A stretch of DNA of 64,000 nucleotides from Methylomusa anaerophila (GCF_003966895.1 NZ_AP018449.1:1185424-1249423); one strand, 5' to 3'. Shown: positions 24,457 to 33,179, counted from the first letter of the stretch. Notes: generated by a model not told the origin, from the letters alone. Program-made: numbers and translations.

Positions 24457-26928
24457 CTATTCCCCAAATAATTTTTTAACAACTTCCACCATATTTGCAT
24501 CAAACTTACTAGCAGGGTATGTAGTAACTAGTTTCCCATCTCTCGTAACGACTGCGGCACCTTCTCGTGTTATAAATAGAAATTTATTATCACCTTGAGC
24601 AAGAGCTTTTCCATTCGCTACCCAAGATTGAACCATATCCGGTGTTACACCTCTTAGAGCCATTCTTTCCAGACCATGCTCTGCAAATGCACTCCAGTTG
24701 ACTGCTATACCAGGATTTTCAGCTAATGTTCCAAGTCTTCCAAAACCATCTCCAACTTTTGCAAGATTATTTGACCCAACTACTCCAACTGTACCACTTC
24801 CAACAACTGGAGCTGCTTTTACCCATCCTCCATTGTAGTAATACAATGTAACACCAGCCACGACTATAGCGCTAGCTCCTGCTGCTACTAAAGTTGAAGA
24901 ATCGACAGTCGGTGCATTCGATAGAAATGATCCTTGAAAATCAGGGCTTGCTTCTATTTCTTGTCCTAATTGGGATACTGCTTCCAACAGTCCAGAATTC
25001 ACGGGAGCATTTAAATCTGTTCCTGGATATACTCCCAAATAAGTAATCGCTTGATTTTGAGCCTTATCGATAGCATCCCAGTAAGCAACCTTTTCTAAAT
25101 CTCCGTTTTTAAGCGCTTGCTCTCTTTGTTCCTTCTGCCAATCAGAGAGGAAATTATTTTTTGTTCCACTAGCAGCAGTTGATCCACCCGTTTGAGCATC
25201 GCCACCAACTACCGTTGCAGCTGCAGAACCTACAATTGCACTTGCCCATTGATGCAGAGCAGGATCATCTTTAAACTTCTCTGCTAATTCTTTTTGAATA
25301 GCTTCGTTCAATCCAGCCCCAACAGCTCCTAATAAAGCATTGCCTCCACCCATATCTGCCATTACCGCACCAACAAATGCATGCAAGGCTATTTTCTGAG
25401 GACTACTTTCATCCCAGCCATTCTCTTTACTAATTTTGTGAACTAGATCAAACGCTACTTCGCCAAAGACTTTCGCTAATTCCTGCTGTTCTGCCACTGT
25501 TTTCTTATCAAATATCTTACCCAGTGCATTCAGTGCACCAGACGGATCACGACTTAAGCCGCTCAAATCCTGATTGGGATTGCTCCGTACTTCAATGGTT
25601 CCGGGGGATATGGCCGATCTTGTGGTACTTTCTGCGTTTCCGCTGACGGTTACACCTATATTCGGAGTAAATCCTCGATCTTTTTTAGCTACGTCTTTAC
25701 CTGCGTTGTAATTAACTCCAATGCTGTTTGCCAAATACTTTGCTCTGTTCTCAAAATTGGAGAAGGTTAGCGTACCCGTCGACAGTTTATTCTTATCCGG
25801 CGTAGCCGTACTGCTAATGACCGCACCCTTTAGGTCGGTATTCTTCCCTACCGTAATGTCAAAGCCGTCTTGACCGGCGAAGATCCCTGCCTGACTGGTG
25901 ACACTGTCGTAGACGGAGTCGGTTTTGCCGGTATTGAAAGATCCATGGGTACCGCTGATTTTGCCGGTGCCGAAACCAACGCCGATGCTTTGATTGTTCG
26001 CCGTGTAGTCGTCGCTGTCCTGCAGGCTGGTGATGTTGAGGTTGCCGCCGATGTCGGCTTTTACTTTTTCGCCTATTACCTGGGAACCGGTGATGTTGGT
26101 GTCGTTGCCGGATTTGAGGTTTACTGTGCCGCTGGCGTCAATGACGCTGCCGGTATGGGTCACAGCGTTGCCGTTTTCTTTGCCGCTACTGCTGCCGAAG
26201 CTACCGGAGTAGCCTACGCCGATGGTGCCGCCTAAAGACCAGGAGGAGGAGCTGGTTTTGCCATCGATCTGTTGTTGGTTTTGGGCGGCGTCGAGGTTGA
26301 TGTCGTTTTCGGCGTCCAAGGTGACCTCAGTCGCAGTGATTTTGGTCCCTTTGAGGTTGACATTACCGTCGGTGGCGGTGATGTTGACGTTGCCGCCGGC
26401 GCTGATGTTGGATGGGTTGACGCTTTCCACATGGGTGTTTTGCTCGGATGTGATTGTTGTGCTGCCAATGCTGACGTTGACACCCACTCCTTTTGTCAGA
26501 TTGCCTTTGAAGTCTTTCAGTTTCTCAAGATCTTTAACGGCTTTGTACTCATACAGCGTTTTAAGCCGGTCATCCTGTACCTGACCCGAGCGCTGGATGT
26601 CGTTATATGCACCCGTGGCAGCATCGATTACGCCGCCGCCTAAGGATACACTCAGGCCGCTTTGCTTGAATTCGTATTTGTACTGGCTGTCGTAGGTGTT
26701 TACTGTGTTGTCGATGGTGACATTTTTGCCGCTGATGTTGGTGTCCTGGCCGCTGATAATTGTAGTCCCGGCGCTGTTGACTTGGTTGCCGGCAATGAGG
26801 TTGACGTTGCCGTCGATGGAGCCGATGGTGCTGCCGGCTTGCTCCATGGTTTGTTGATCGAGGGTGGTTTTTTCGCTTTTGCTGCCGATGGTGAAGCCGA
26901 GGCCGCCGCTGCTGAAGAGGCCTGACAT
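24457..26928 (-). CDS. Orphan CdiA/FHA-type module with DUF4258/BECR-like toxin (cassette 2)
   Basis: 823 residues from the internal Met. The same stalk as cassette 1, with a variant FHA block (about 160-300; LKGTKITATEVTLDAENDI). The pretoxin domain includes MADMGGGNALLGAVGAGLNEAI and ends in SGTKNN at about 592. The 231-residue tail has an entry-like region shared with cassette 3 (WQKEQREQALKNGDL...; hydrophobic AAGASAIVVAGVTLYYY) and then the toxin: FAEHGLERMALRGVTPDMV, FLFITREGAAVVTRDGKLVT, a DUF4258-type fold of the BECR RNase group. The conserved His and Arg are present. There is no proper start or ribosome site, so it is presumably silent until recombined. Confidence 0.78.
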   Translation of the reverse strand: MSGLFSSGGLGFTIGSKSEKTTLDQQTMEQAGSTIGSIDGNVNLIAGNQVNSAGTTIISGQDTNISGKNVTIDNTVNTYDSQYKYEFKQSGLSVSLGGGVIDAATGAYNDIQRSGQVQDDRLKTLYEYKAVKDLEKLKDFKGNLTKGVGVNVSIGSTTITSEQNTHVESVNPSNISAGGNVNITATDGNVNLKGTKITATEVTLDAENDINLDAAQNQQQIDGKTSSSSWSLGGTIGVGYSGSFGSSSGKENGNAVTHTGSVIDASGTVNLKSGNDTNITGSQVIGEKVKADIGGNLNITSLQDSDDYTANNQSIGVGFGTGKISGTHGSFNTGKTDSVYDSVTSQAGIFAGQDGFDITVGKNTDLKGAVISSTATPDKNKLSTGTLTFSNFENRAKYLANSIGVNYNAGKDVAKKDRGFTPNIGVTVSGNAESTTRSAISPGTIEVRSNPNQDLSGLSRDPSGALNALGKIFDKKTVAEQQELAKVFGEVAFDLVHKISKENGWDESSPQKIALHAFVGAVMADMGGGNALLGAVGAGLNEAIQKELAEKFKDDPALHQWASAIVGSAAATVVGGDAQTGGSTAASGTKNNFLSDWQKEQREQALKNGDLEKVAYWDAIDKAQNQAITYLGVYPGTDLNAPVNSGLLEAVSQLGQEIEASPDFQGSFLSNAPTVDSSTLVAAGASAIVVAGVTLYYYNGGWVKAAPVVGSGTVGVVGSNNLAKVGDGFGRLGTLAENPGIAVNWSAFAEHGLERMALRGVTPDMVQSWVANGKALAQGDNKFLFITREGAAVVTRDGKLVTTYPASKFDANMVEVVKKLFGE

Positions 26929-27044
26929 TTTTTCTTGGCGGTAGTGTTCGTCGCTGCCGGTTTCATCGGCGGCGGTGATGTTGATGTTGCCGTCGGTGAC
27001 GGTAAGACCGACATCGTTGGTGCCGACTATGTTGCTAATTTTAT

Positions 27045-27071
27045 AGAGTCACGGAACCGTCCCCCGACTCT
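27045..27071. repeat. REP-like palindrome, copy 2
   Basis: AGAGTCACGGAACCGTCCCCCGACTCT at the 5' edge of module 2, followed leftwards by the common SNIVGTNDVGLT coding edge. Confidence 0.85.
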
Positions 27072-27921
27072 TACATGATACTTTAATTTATACGTTTTAA
27101 TTGAATATAAGTGCGTAAATAATAATTATTTTGTGGCGTAAATGAATGAATTAATTGATGGTCTTTTTGTTGTATTGGAGGTAAGAGTAATTGCGTTGTA
27201 GTTATTAAAAATATTATATATTGTGCGGTTGCTGTAACTATTACTATATGTTTTTCAGATTTTTAAATTTAATATTTAAATATTACAAAATTGCAAAAGT
27301 GTAACATTAAAATTGCACTTTTATAAAAAATATTTTGAAGTGACAATAATGGTGGTTGGTGGTAAAAATACTATGAAGTATTGATTTATATAGTCTGATT
27401 GAATTTTATTGCATAAATAATTATTATTTTGTGCGTGATAATACGGTGTATTTATTTTACATTGGGTGCTGTTAATTTATTAAAAATGATTATATTTATT
27501 GGGTTGGTGCAACTATATATAAATATTTTTCCATTTTTTTGATTTAATATATAAATATTACAAAGTCGAGAAAGTGTAACATGGTTTTGGTGATTTTTAT
27601 ATAAATATTTTTTATCCGTGACAACGTGACATGTGACAGAGATTTGTCACTAGTTAATTGGGTGATCTCTGATGTATCATTTTTATCTGGTAATATATTT
27701 TATTGTACCCGTTAAGAAAAAATCATCAGAGGTTGACTGAGTAACTCTGATGATCAACTGATGCATATTTGATTATTATTTAAGGAACCAGATTCAACGA
27801 AACCTTGATTTTACTGGATTAATGGTAAATTACATAAAAGAACCTCTTAGGCGAAAACACAGTTTTCGTCATCACCGACAGGTGATATATTAGAATTATT
27901 ATTAATGAGGAGGTTTTTTAA
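27072..27921 (+). promoter_or_regulatory. AT-rich upstream and leader region of a zinc-ribbon gene
   Basis: 850 bases without a gene. It holds two diverged copies of a block of about 290 bases (around 27090-27320 and 27390-27590, each with AAATATTACAAA and AGTGTAACAT). An inverted repeat GTGACA-N6-TGTCAC lies at 27633-27650, and a 10-bp hairpin ATCATCAGAG/CTCTGATGAT at 27722-27754. The leader has GAACCTC (27840-27846), GCGAAAAC/GTTTTCGT and TCACC/GGTGA stems, and GAGGAGGTTTT just before the start. GAACCTC can pair with GAGGTTT, hiding the ribosome site. The same parts recur before other copies. Confidence 0.6.
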
Positions 27922-28089
27922 ATGTATGATAATATGAGAAGATGTCCGAATTGTGGTGCTGATGCTCCATGTCTGGGTGATTTACGTAAGTGTAAGGAAT
28001 GTGGTGGAACTTATTGTGGTAGTTGTATGGGTAATGGATATGGGGGTAGTTGTCCTTTGTGTGGAGGGAATGAGTCGAAGTCATTTTAG
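27922..28089 (+). CDS. Eight-cysteine zinc-ribbon-like mini-protein
   Basis: 55 residues: MYDNMRRCPNCGADAPC, then KCKECGGTYCGSC, then GNGYGGSCPLCGGNESKSF. Cysteine pairs CPNC, CKEC, CGSC and CPLC could hold two zinc ions. A strong GAGGAGG site precedes the ATG. It is divergent from module 2 and convergent with the immunity gene of cassette 3. Five other full or shortened copies and two remnants occur at the same place in other cassettes, with the cysteines kept, so the protein is probably made. I do not know the family; roles as a regulator, redox/metal protein or secreted peptide are all open. Confidence 0.75.
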   Translation: MYDNMRRCPNCGADAPCLGDLRKCKECGGTYCGSCMGNGYGGSCPLCGGNESKSF

Positions 28090-28200
28090 ATGGTAGTTAA
28101 GATACATAGATGGTCGTAGAATCACTTTTCATGAATTGTTAATAGTAATTTATTACCTATAAATAATGTGTCACTAGAGAGCATACAGAGAACAAAGCGA

Positions 28201-28230
28201 GGTCAGCGGATTTTTTACGTCCACTGACCT
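28201..28230. repeat. Cassette hairpin, copy 3
   Basis: GGTCAGCGGA/TCCACTGACC with loop TTTTTTACG, between the convergent zinc-ribbon and immunity genes. It may act as a bidirectional terminator. Confidence 0.8.
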
Positions 28231-28285
28231 TGTTTTGATTGGTATTAATATTTAGACTTGCCTATGTTCAAGCTTATTTTGAAAT

Positions 28286-28705
28286 TTATTTTTTTGTAAA
28301 TCGTTCAACCTTTCTATGAGTATATTCATGTAATTTATTTTCCATTTCAATAATTTCCGTCCATACAACCTCCTTCTTGTCGTTATTATCTGTTATTTTA
28401 ATTTCTTTGAATAAATTAATTAAAGACTTCTTTATACATATTTCTTCTGGGAGATCACCAGGAACAATTCGAGTATCATTCTCGGGAGAAAACATTACTA
28501 AATACTTCTTAAAATTACCTTTTGCCTCTGTTAAAGAATATTTTCCATTTGGTCCTCCATATACCCTATCAGCATCAATATCTGTCTGACCATCATCTTG
28601 CCAATAACATAAAAAACATATATCAAACGTAGGCATTTGAGGATGTTCTCGTAAAGGTAATGTAGGATACCCACAACAAGGGCAATAGTCTCTCTTGCAT
28701 TCCAT
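28286..28705 (-). CDS. CPCC-family cysteine-rich protein, immunity candidate (cassette 3)
   Basis: 139 residues from an ATG with GAGGGGAG upstream. The N-terminus MECKRDYCPCCGYPTL and FDICFLCYWQDDGQTDIDAD are hallmarks of the Cys_rich_CPCC family, small proteins with a zinc-ribbon-like core that frequently stand next to polymorphic toxins as antidotes. It lies 16 bases after the toxin stop. The C-terminal half is helical and charged. Confidence 0.8.
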   Translation of the reverse strand: MECKRDYCPCCGYPTLPLREHPQMPTFDICFLCYWQDDGQTDIDADRVYGGPNGKYSLTEAKGNFKKYLVMFSPENDTRIVPGDLPEEICIKKSLINLFKEIKITDNNDKKEVVWTEIIEMENKLHEYTHRKVERFTKK

Positions 28706-28721
28706 ATATATCTCCCCTCTT

Positions 28722-30293
28722 TTATAAATTACCATATTTCTCAACCTGCTCTAACCAATATTGTATTCCATTTGTAGGACGCATCATAGTCGAAATTGTT
28801 CCTTGAGGAGAACCAATTGCAAATTCGTTGGTTGTTGCATTATATCTAAATGTCCATCCCAAATTATTAGTAAAGCCTTGAACTTCTCCTCCAACTTTAC
28901 TATTTAGTAAATCACGTGCCTTTTGAACATACTGCGCTTGTGTTATATTTCCAAATTCTTGTAAATGATCAGTTATATGTCGTTCTAACAATTTTTCTGA
29001 CTGGAATGTCGCTTGACCCCAAGCACCGCTTCCTGATGCAACAGTACCTGCTTTTACCCATCCTCCATCGTAGTAATACAATGTAACACCAGCCACGACT
29101 ATAGCGGCAGCCCCTGCTGCTATTAAAGTTGAAGAATCGACAGTCGGTGCATTTGATAGAAATGATCCCTGAAAATCAGGGCTTGCTTCTATTTCTTGCC
29201 CTAGTTTGGATACTGCTTCCAACATACCAGAATTCATGGGAGCATTTAAATCTGTTCCTGGATATACTCCCAAATAAGTAATTGCTTGATCTTGAGCCTT
29301 ATCGATAGCATCCCAATAGGCTACCTTTTCCCAATCTTTGTCATCAATCGCTTTCTGACGTTGTTCTTTCTGCCAGTCAGAAAGGAAATTATTCTTCGTA
29401 CCACTAACTGCCGTTGAACCTCCAGTAGTAGCATCTCCACCTATTACACTAGCTGCAGCAGATCCAATTATAAAACTAGCCCATTGGTGAAGATCAGGAT
29501 CATCCTTGAATTTATCAGCCAATTCTTTTTGAATTGCTTCGTTTACTCCTGCTCCAACTGCTCCTGAAAGAACATTTCCACCTCCAAAATCAGCCATCAC
29601 TGCGCCAACAAAAGCATGAAGAGCAATTTTTTGTGGACTTCCTTCTTCCCATCCATTTTCCTTACTAATCTTATGAACTAACTTAAATGCTTCTTCACCA
29701 AATATTTGAGCCAATTCCTGCTGTTCTTGGACGGTTTTCTTATCAAATATTTTTCCTAAGGTGTTAACAGCATTTTCAGTATCACGACTCAATTTACTTA
29801 GATCAGTGTTTCCGCTACGTACTTCAATTGTACCAGGAGAAATAGCCGATTGAGTTGTACTGTCTGCATTGCCTGATGCAGTTACACCAATATTAGGAGT
29901 GATTCCTTGCTCGTTACGTTCTGCACTAGGATTTGTATTGACGTTTACTCCAATACTGCTTGCGCTGTACTCTGCATGGTTTTGGATATCGGAGTACGTA
30001 AGAGTATCGGTAGAGAGTATGTTTTTATCTGGAGTCGCGTCGCTGGCAATGACCGCGCCTTTCAGGTCGGTATTCTTCCCCACATAAATATCAAAGCCTT
30101 CCGCCCCGGCAAAAATCCCTGCCTGACCGGTGACACTGTCATAGTTGGAGTTGGTCTTGCCGGTATTGAAGGAGCCCGTTGTACCGCTGATCTTGCCGGT
30201 GCCGAAACCAATGCCGGTGCTTTGATTGTTCGCCGTGTAGTCATCGCTGTCCTGCGTGCTGGCGAGGTTGAGGTTGCCGCCGATGTCGGCCAC
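28722..30293 (-). CDS. Truncated CdiA/FHA-type module with PBECR-like toxin (cassette 3)
   Basis: 523 residues from an internal Met; upstream, one extra C near 30480 shifts the frame and the stalk is deleted so that the FHA repeats join the module edge directly. FHA repeats, a pretoxin domain (MADFGGGNVLSGAVGAGVNEAI), and SGTKNN (about 302) are followed by the same entry-like region as cassette 2 (FLSDWQKEQRQKAIDDKDW...AAIVVAGVTLYYY). The toxin differs: FQSEKLLERHITDHLQEFG, LGWTFRYNATTNEFAIGS and the PTNGIQYWLEQVEKYG end resemble PBECR-type RNases. The deletion is the same as in cassette 4, so it is not secretion-competent here. Confidence 0.75.
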   Translation of the reverse strand: MADIGGNLNLASTQDSDDYTANNQSTGIGFGTGKISGTTGSFNTGKTNSNYDSVTGQAGIFAGAEGFDIYVGKNTDLKGAVIASDATPDKNILSTDTLTYSDIQNHAEYSASSIGVNVNTNPSAERNEQGITPNIGVTASGNADSTTQSAISPGTIEVRSGNTDLSKLSRDTENAVNTLGKIFDKKTVQEQQELAQIFGEEAFKLVHKISKENGWEEGSPQKIALHAFVGAVMADFGGGNVLSGAVGAGVNEAIQKELADKFKDDPDLHQWASFIIGSAAASVIGGDATTGGSTAVSGTKNNFLSDWQKEQRQKAIDDKDWEKVAYWDAIDKAQDQAITYLGVYPGTDLNAPMNSGMLEAVSKLGQEIEASPDFQGSFLSNAPTVDSSTLIAAGAAAIVVAGVTLYYYDGGWVKAGTVASGSGAWGQATFQSEKLLERHITDHLQEFGNITQAQYVQKARDLLNSKVGGEVQGFTNNLGWTFRYNATTNEFAIGSPQGTISTMMRPTNGIQYWLEQVEKYGNL

Positions 30294-30550
30294 GACTTTG
30301 TCGCCTTTGACCTGGGAACCGGTGATGTTGGTGTCGTTGCCGGATTTGAGGGTTACGGTGCCGGCGGCGTCGATGACGCTGCCGGTATGGGTTACCGTGT
30401 TGCCGTTTTCCGTGCCGTGGCCGGAGCCGAAGCCGCCGGTCAGGCCGGTAAAGTTGCCGCCAAGGCCGAAGGATGCTCCCCAAGGACCAGGAGGAGGAGC
30501 TGGTTTTGCCGTCGATCTGTTGTTGGTGCCAACTATGTTGCTAATTTCAT

Positions 30551-30577
30551 AGAGTCACGGAACCGTCCCCTGACTCT
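30551..30577. repeat. REP-like palindrome, copy 3
   Basis: AGAGTCACGGAACCGTCCCCTGACTCT at the edge of truncated module 3. No zinc-ribbon gene follows; only a short spacer leads to the next hairpin. Confidence 0.85.
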
Positions 30578-30610
30578 TATGGATTAGTGTCACTAGAAGA
30601 GACTGAGATG

Positions 30611-30657
30611 AAAAGCAGAGGTCAGTGGATTTTTTACGTCCACTGACCTCTGCTTTT
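30611..30657. repeat. Cassette hairpin, copy 4 (longest stem)
   Basis: AAAAGCAGAGGTCAGTGGA pairs perfectly with TCCACTGACCTCTGCTTTT around TTTTTTACG. A/T tracts flank both arms, as in a bidirectional terminator. Confidence 0.85.
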
Positions 30658-30767
30658 GAAGAAACTAGGATTATGAGCAGTCTCTACTGTTCCTAGCCAC
30701 CAGAAAAAATATACATTGTCCAATTTTTTCAATCGTTTTCAACGGTTCCTAGAGTATCGAATTATTT

Positions 30768-31221
30768 CTATATAATCTTCATAGCACGACGTAAGTCAGC
30801 AATATCCTTATTATCCCATTTTCGTTTATCAATTTCCTCAATTACATTGCTTGATGCTACAAACAAAGAATGTGTCAAGTTATCTATGCTACAATTTTCT
30901 GAAGAAAAAAGCATGTCATCTCCATTCATTCTCCCCTTCATAAAATTCATGGCTATTGTTTTTTGATCAATTTTAACTCCGCTTGCAAAAAACGGACCAT
31001 CCATAAATCTAAACTCACACACTTCTCCAATTGCTGATTTTTTAAGTTTATTAATAGCATCAAGCCACCACGTTAGTACAATAACAACAAAGTCATTCCA
31101 ATACAGTTCAGGAAAAAATACATCTCCAATAGCAAGACATATCTCACCCGTGATTAATCTGCTTTTTCCTTGACCAATATTTAAGGTTTCCGTTCTTACT
31201 TTCACCAAAATATCTGTCATA
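30768..31221 (-). CDS. Probable EndoU immunity protein (cassette 4)
   Basis: 151 residues (MTDILVKVRTETLNIGQG...) from an ATG with AAAAGGAGAGG upstream, 12 bases after the EndoU toxin stop. An open frame 24 codons longer overlaps the toxin and has no ribosome site. The protein is soluble, mixed alpha/beta, with a Trp-rich segment (LTWWLDAINKL). The family is not recognised with certainty; cassette position gives the role. Confidence 0.65.
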
Positions 31222-31233
31222 ATTCCTCTCCTT

Positions 31234-32769
31234 TTACCATTTCGGATATGCTGTCTCAATAATATTTGTAACCGTATTAACATACATTTCAATTGTCATA
31301 CCATTGCTTGTACCTCTTATAACTACTCGATCACCTTGAGTTGAGACTCTTTCTCCATATCTATATGCCTCTCGTACAGCTCGCTCAACTTGTTGAGCAT
31401 TCATATATGGAGGGAATAAATCCTTAATTGCACTTGCTCGACTTCCCCCAATCATGTGTCCTGATGCTATATGCTCAATATCAATAGCAACATCGCGCCA
31501 AGCTGGAAGGTTAACTGGTTTAGCAAGTACAGGCGCTCCCAACGTCAATGTCTTCAAATCAACATTTATTGCTACCCAAACTGCTCCAGCTAATACTAAA
31601 ATACCACCAGTGTCAGTAATCTTAAATCCATCATAGTCACCAGGAGCTAGGTCAGGATTCGCTAATGCTTCTTGCGCTAAAATTGATACATTTTGTAATA
31701 AATTATAGTTCTCTTGATCATTTAAGTCTGTTCCTGGAGGTATGTTCAGTGTACTAATAATTTGATCTTGAGCCTTATCGATAGCATCCCAATAGGCTAC
31801 CTTTTCCAAATCTCCTTCTTTAAGCGCTTGCTCTCTTTGTTCTTTCTGCCAATCAGAGAGGAAATTATTCTTTGTCTCACTGGCAGCAACACTTGCCCCT
31901 GTCTGCGCATTACCACCTACAACTTTAGCAGCAACTGCTCCAACAATCACACTAGCCCACTGTATTACAGCAGGGTCTTTTATCTTTGCTAGTTCACTCA
32001 TGACGGTCTGATTGAATCCTGCTCCGGCAGCACCTGAGGCAAAGCTACCACCGCCAAGTTGAGCCATTAACCCACCAGCAAAAGCATCAAGAGCAACTTT
32101 TTCAGCACTGCCTTCTTTTAATCCAAGATTACCAATCGCTTTAAATACTTCTTCACCAAATAATCCGGCTAATTCCTGCTGTTCTTGCACTGTTTGCTTA
32201 TCAAATATTTTCCCTAGCGCATTGACGGCTCCTTCAGGAGTTCGATTGAGGTTAGAAATATCCTGGTCGGGATTGCTGCGAATCTCAATCGTTCCCAGGG
32301 AAATCGCTGATTTGGTGGTGCTGGAGGCTTCTCCACTTGCAGTTACACCAATATTAGGCGTCAGTCCCAGGTCTTTCTTTTCTACGTCGTTACCGTTCGC
32401 GTCTTTCCCGGCGGCATAGCCAATGCCTGAACTGCTTGCGCTATACTCCGCCTTATTCTCAATATCTGACCAAGTCAGCGTATCGGTGCTGAGCCTGTTC
32501 TTATCCGCATCCGCCTCACTGGCAATGACCGCACCCTTCAGGTCGGTATTCTTCCCCACATAAATATCAAAGCCTTCCTCACCGGCGAAGATCCCTGCCT
32601 GACCGGTGACACTGTCATAGTTGGAGTTGGTCTTGCCGGTATTGAAGGAACCCGTTGTCCCGCTGATCTTGCCGGTGCCGAAACCAATGCCGGTACTTTG
32701 ATTGTTCGCCGTGTAGTCATCACTGTCCTGCGTGCTGGCGAGGTTGAGGTTGCCGCCGATGTCGGCCAC
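31234..32769 (-). CDS. Truncated CdiA/FHA-type module with EndoU nuclease toxin (cassette 4)
   Basis: 511 residues from an internal Met. The stalk is missing through the same deletion, and the same extra-C frameshift (near 32955), as in cassette 3. The pretoxin domain has AQLGGGSFASGAAGAGFNQTV; junction SETKNN at about 302. The tail shares its first 110 residues with cassette 11 (NIPPGTDLNDQENYN..., GGILVLAGAVWVAINV). The last 80 residues are a bacterial EndoU: IEHIASGHMIGGSRAS (His), FPPYMNAQQVERAV, VIRGTSNGMTIEMYV (Thr), IIETAYPKW (C-terminal Tyr-Pro). EndoU CdiA toxins cut tRNA. No native start is present. Confidence 0.85.
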   Translation of the reverse strand: MADIGGNLNLASTQDSDDYTANNQSTGIGFGTGKISGTTGSFNTGKTNSNYDSVTGQAGIFAGEEGFDIYVGKNTDLKGAVIASEADADKNRLSTDTLTWSDIENKAEYSASSSGIGYAAGKDANGNDVEKKDLGLTPNIGVTASGEASSTTKSAISLGTIEIRSNPDQDISNLNRTPEGAVNALGKIFDKQTVQEQQELAGLFGEEVFKAIGNLGLKEGSAEKVALDAFAGGLMAQLGGGSFASGAAGAGFNQTVMSELAKIKDPAVIQWASVIVGAVAAKVVGGNAQTGASVAASETKNNFLSDWQKEQREQALKEGDLEKVAYWDAIDKAQDQIISTLNIPPGTDLNDQENYNLLQNVSILAQEALANPDLAPGDYDGFKITDTGGILVLAGAVWVAINVDLKTLTLGAPVLAKPVNLPAWRDVAIDIEHIASGHMIGGSRASAIKDLFPPYMNAQQVERAVREAYRYGERVSTQGDRVVIRGTSNGMTIEMYVNTVTNIIETAYPKW

Positions 32770-33026
32770 GACTTTGTCGCCTTTGACCTGGGAACCGATA
32801 ATGTTGGTGTCGTTGCCGGATTTGAGGGTTACGGTGCCGGCGGCGTCGATGACGCTGCCGGTATGGGTTACCGTGTTGCCGTTTTCCGTGCCGTGGCCGG
32901 AGCCGAAGCCGCCGGTCAGGCCGGTAAAGTTGCCGCCAAGGCCGAAGGATGCTCCCCAAGGACCAGGAGGAGGAGCTGGTTTTGCCGTCGATCTGTTGTT
33001 GGTGCCAACTATGTTGCTAATTTCAT

Positions 33027-33053
33027 AGAGTCACGGAACCGTCCCCTGACTCT
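33027..33053. repeat. REP-like palindrome, copy 4
   Basis: AGAGTCACGGAACCGTCCCCTGACTCT at the edge of truncated module 4. Only the tail of the zinc-ribbon downstream region follows (TTATCAATAGGTAATATTAT), so the zinc-ribbon gene itself has been lost. Confidence 0.85.
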
Positions 33054-33126
33054 TATGCAGGGATTATCAATAGGTAATATTATCCATTTGTTGTTTGTTC
33101 ACTCAGACGACACCTGAGAGAAAAGA

Positions 33127-33158
33127 GAGGTCAGCGGATTTTTACGTCTACTGACCTC
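33127..33158. repeat. Cassette hairpin, copy 5
   Basis: GAGGTCAGCGGA/TCTACTGACCTC with loop TTTTTACG. One stem mismatch. It precedes the convergent DUF2019-type immunity gene. Confidence 0.8.
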
Positions 33159-33179
33159 TTTGCCTATGTTAGCTAAATT

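Noticed and set aside
27630..27655. CRP/FNR site at the GTGACA palindrome
   Set aside because: Half-sites are spaced by 10 rather than 6 bases between TGTGA and TCAC, so it does not fit the CRP/FNR consensus.
27902..28084. Minus-strand His/Tyr-rich 60-residue frame
   Set aside because: It is the complement of the cysteine mini-protein gene, whose plus-strand reading keeps cysteines across copies and has a strong ribosome site.
30611..30657. Cassette hairpins as integron attC sites
   Set aside because: They are short perfect stems without attC R/L boxes or extrahelical bases, no integron integrase is present, and the neighbouring genes are not in one orientation.
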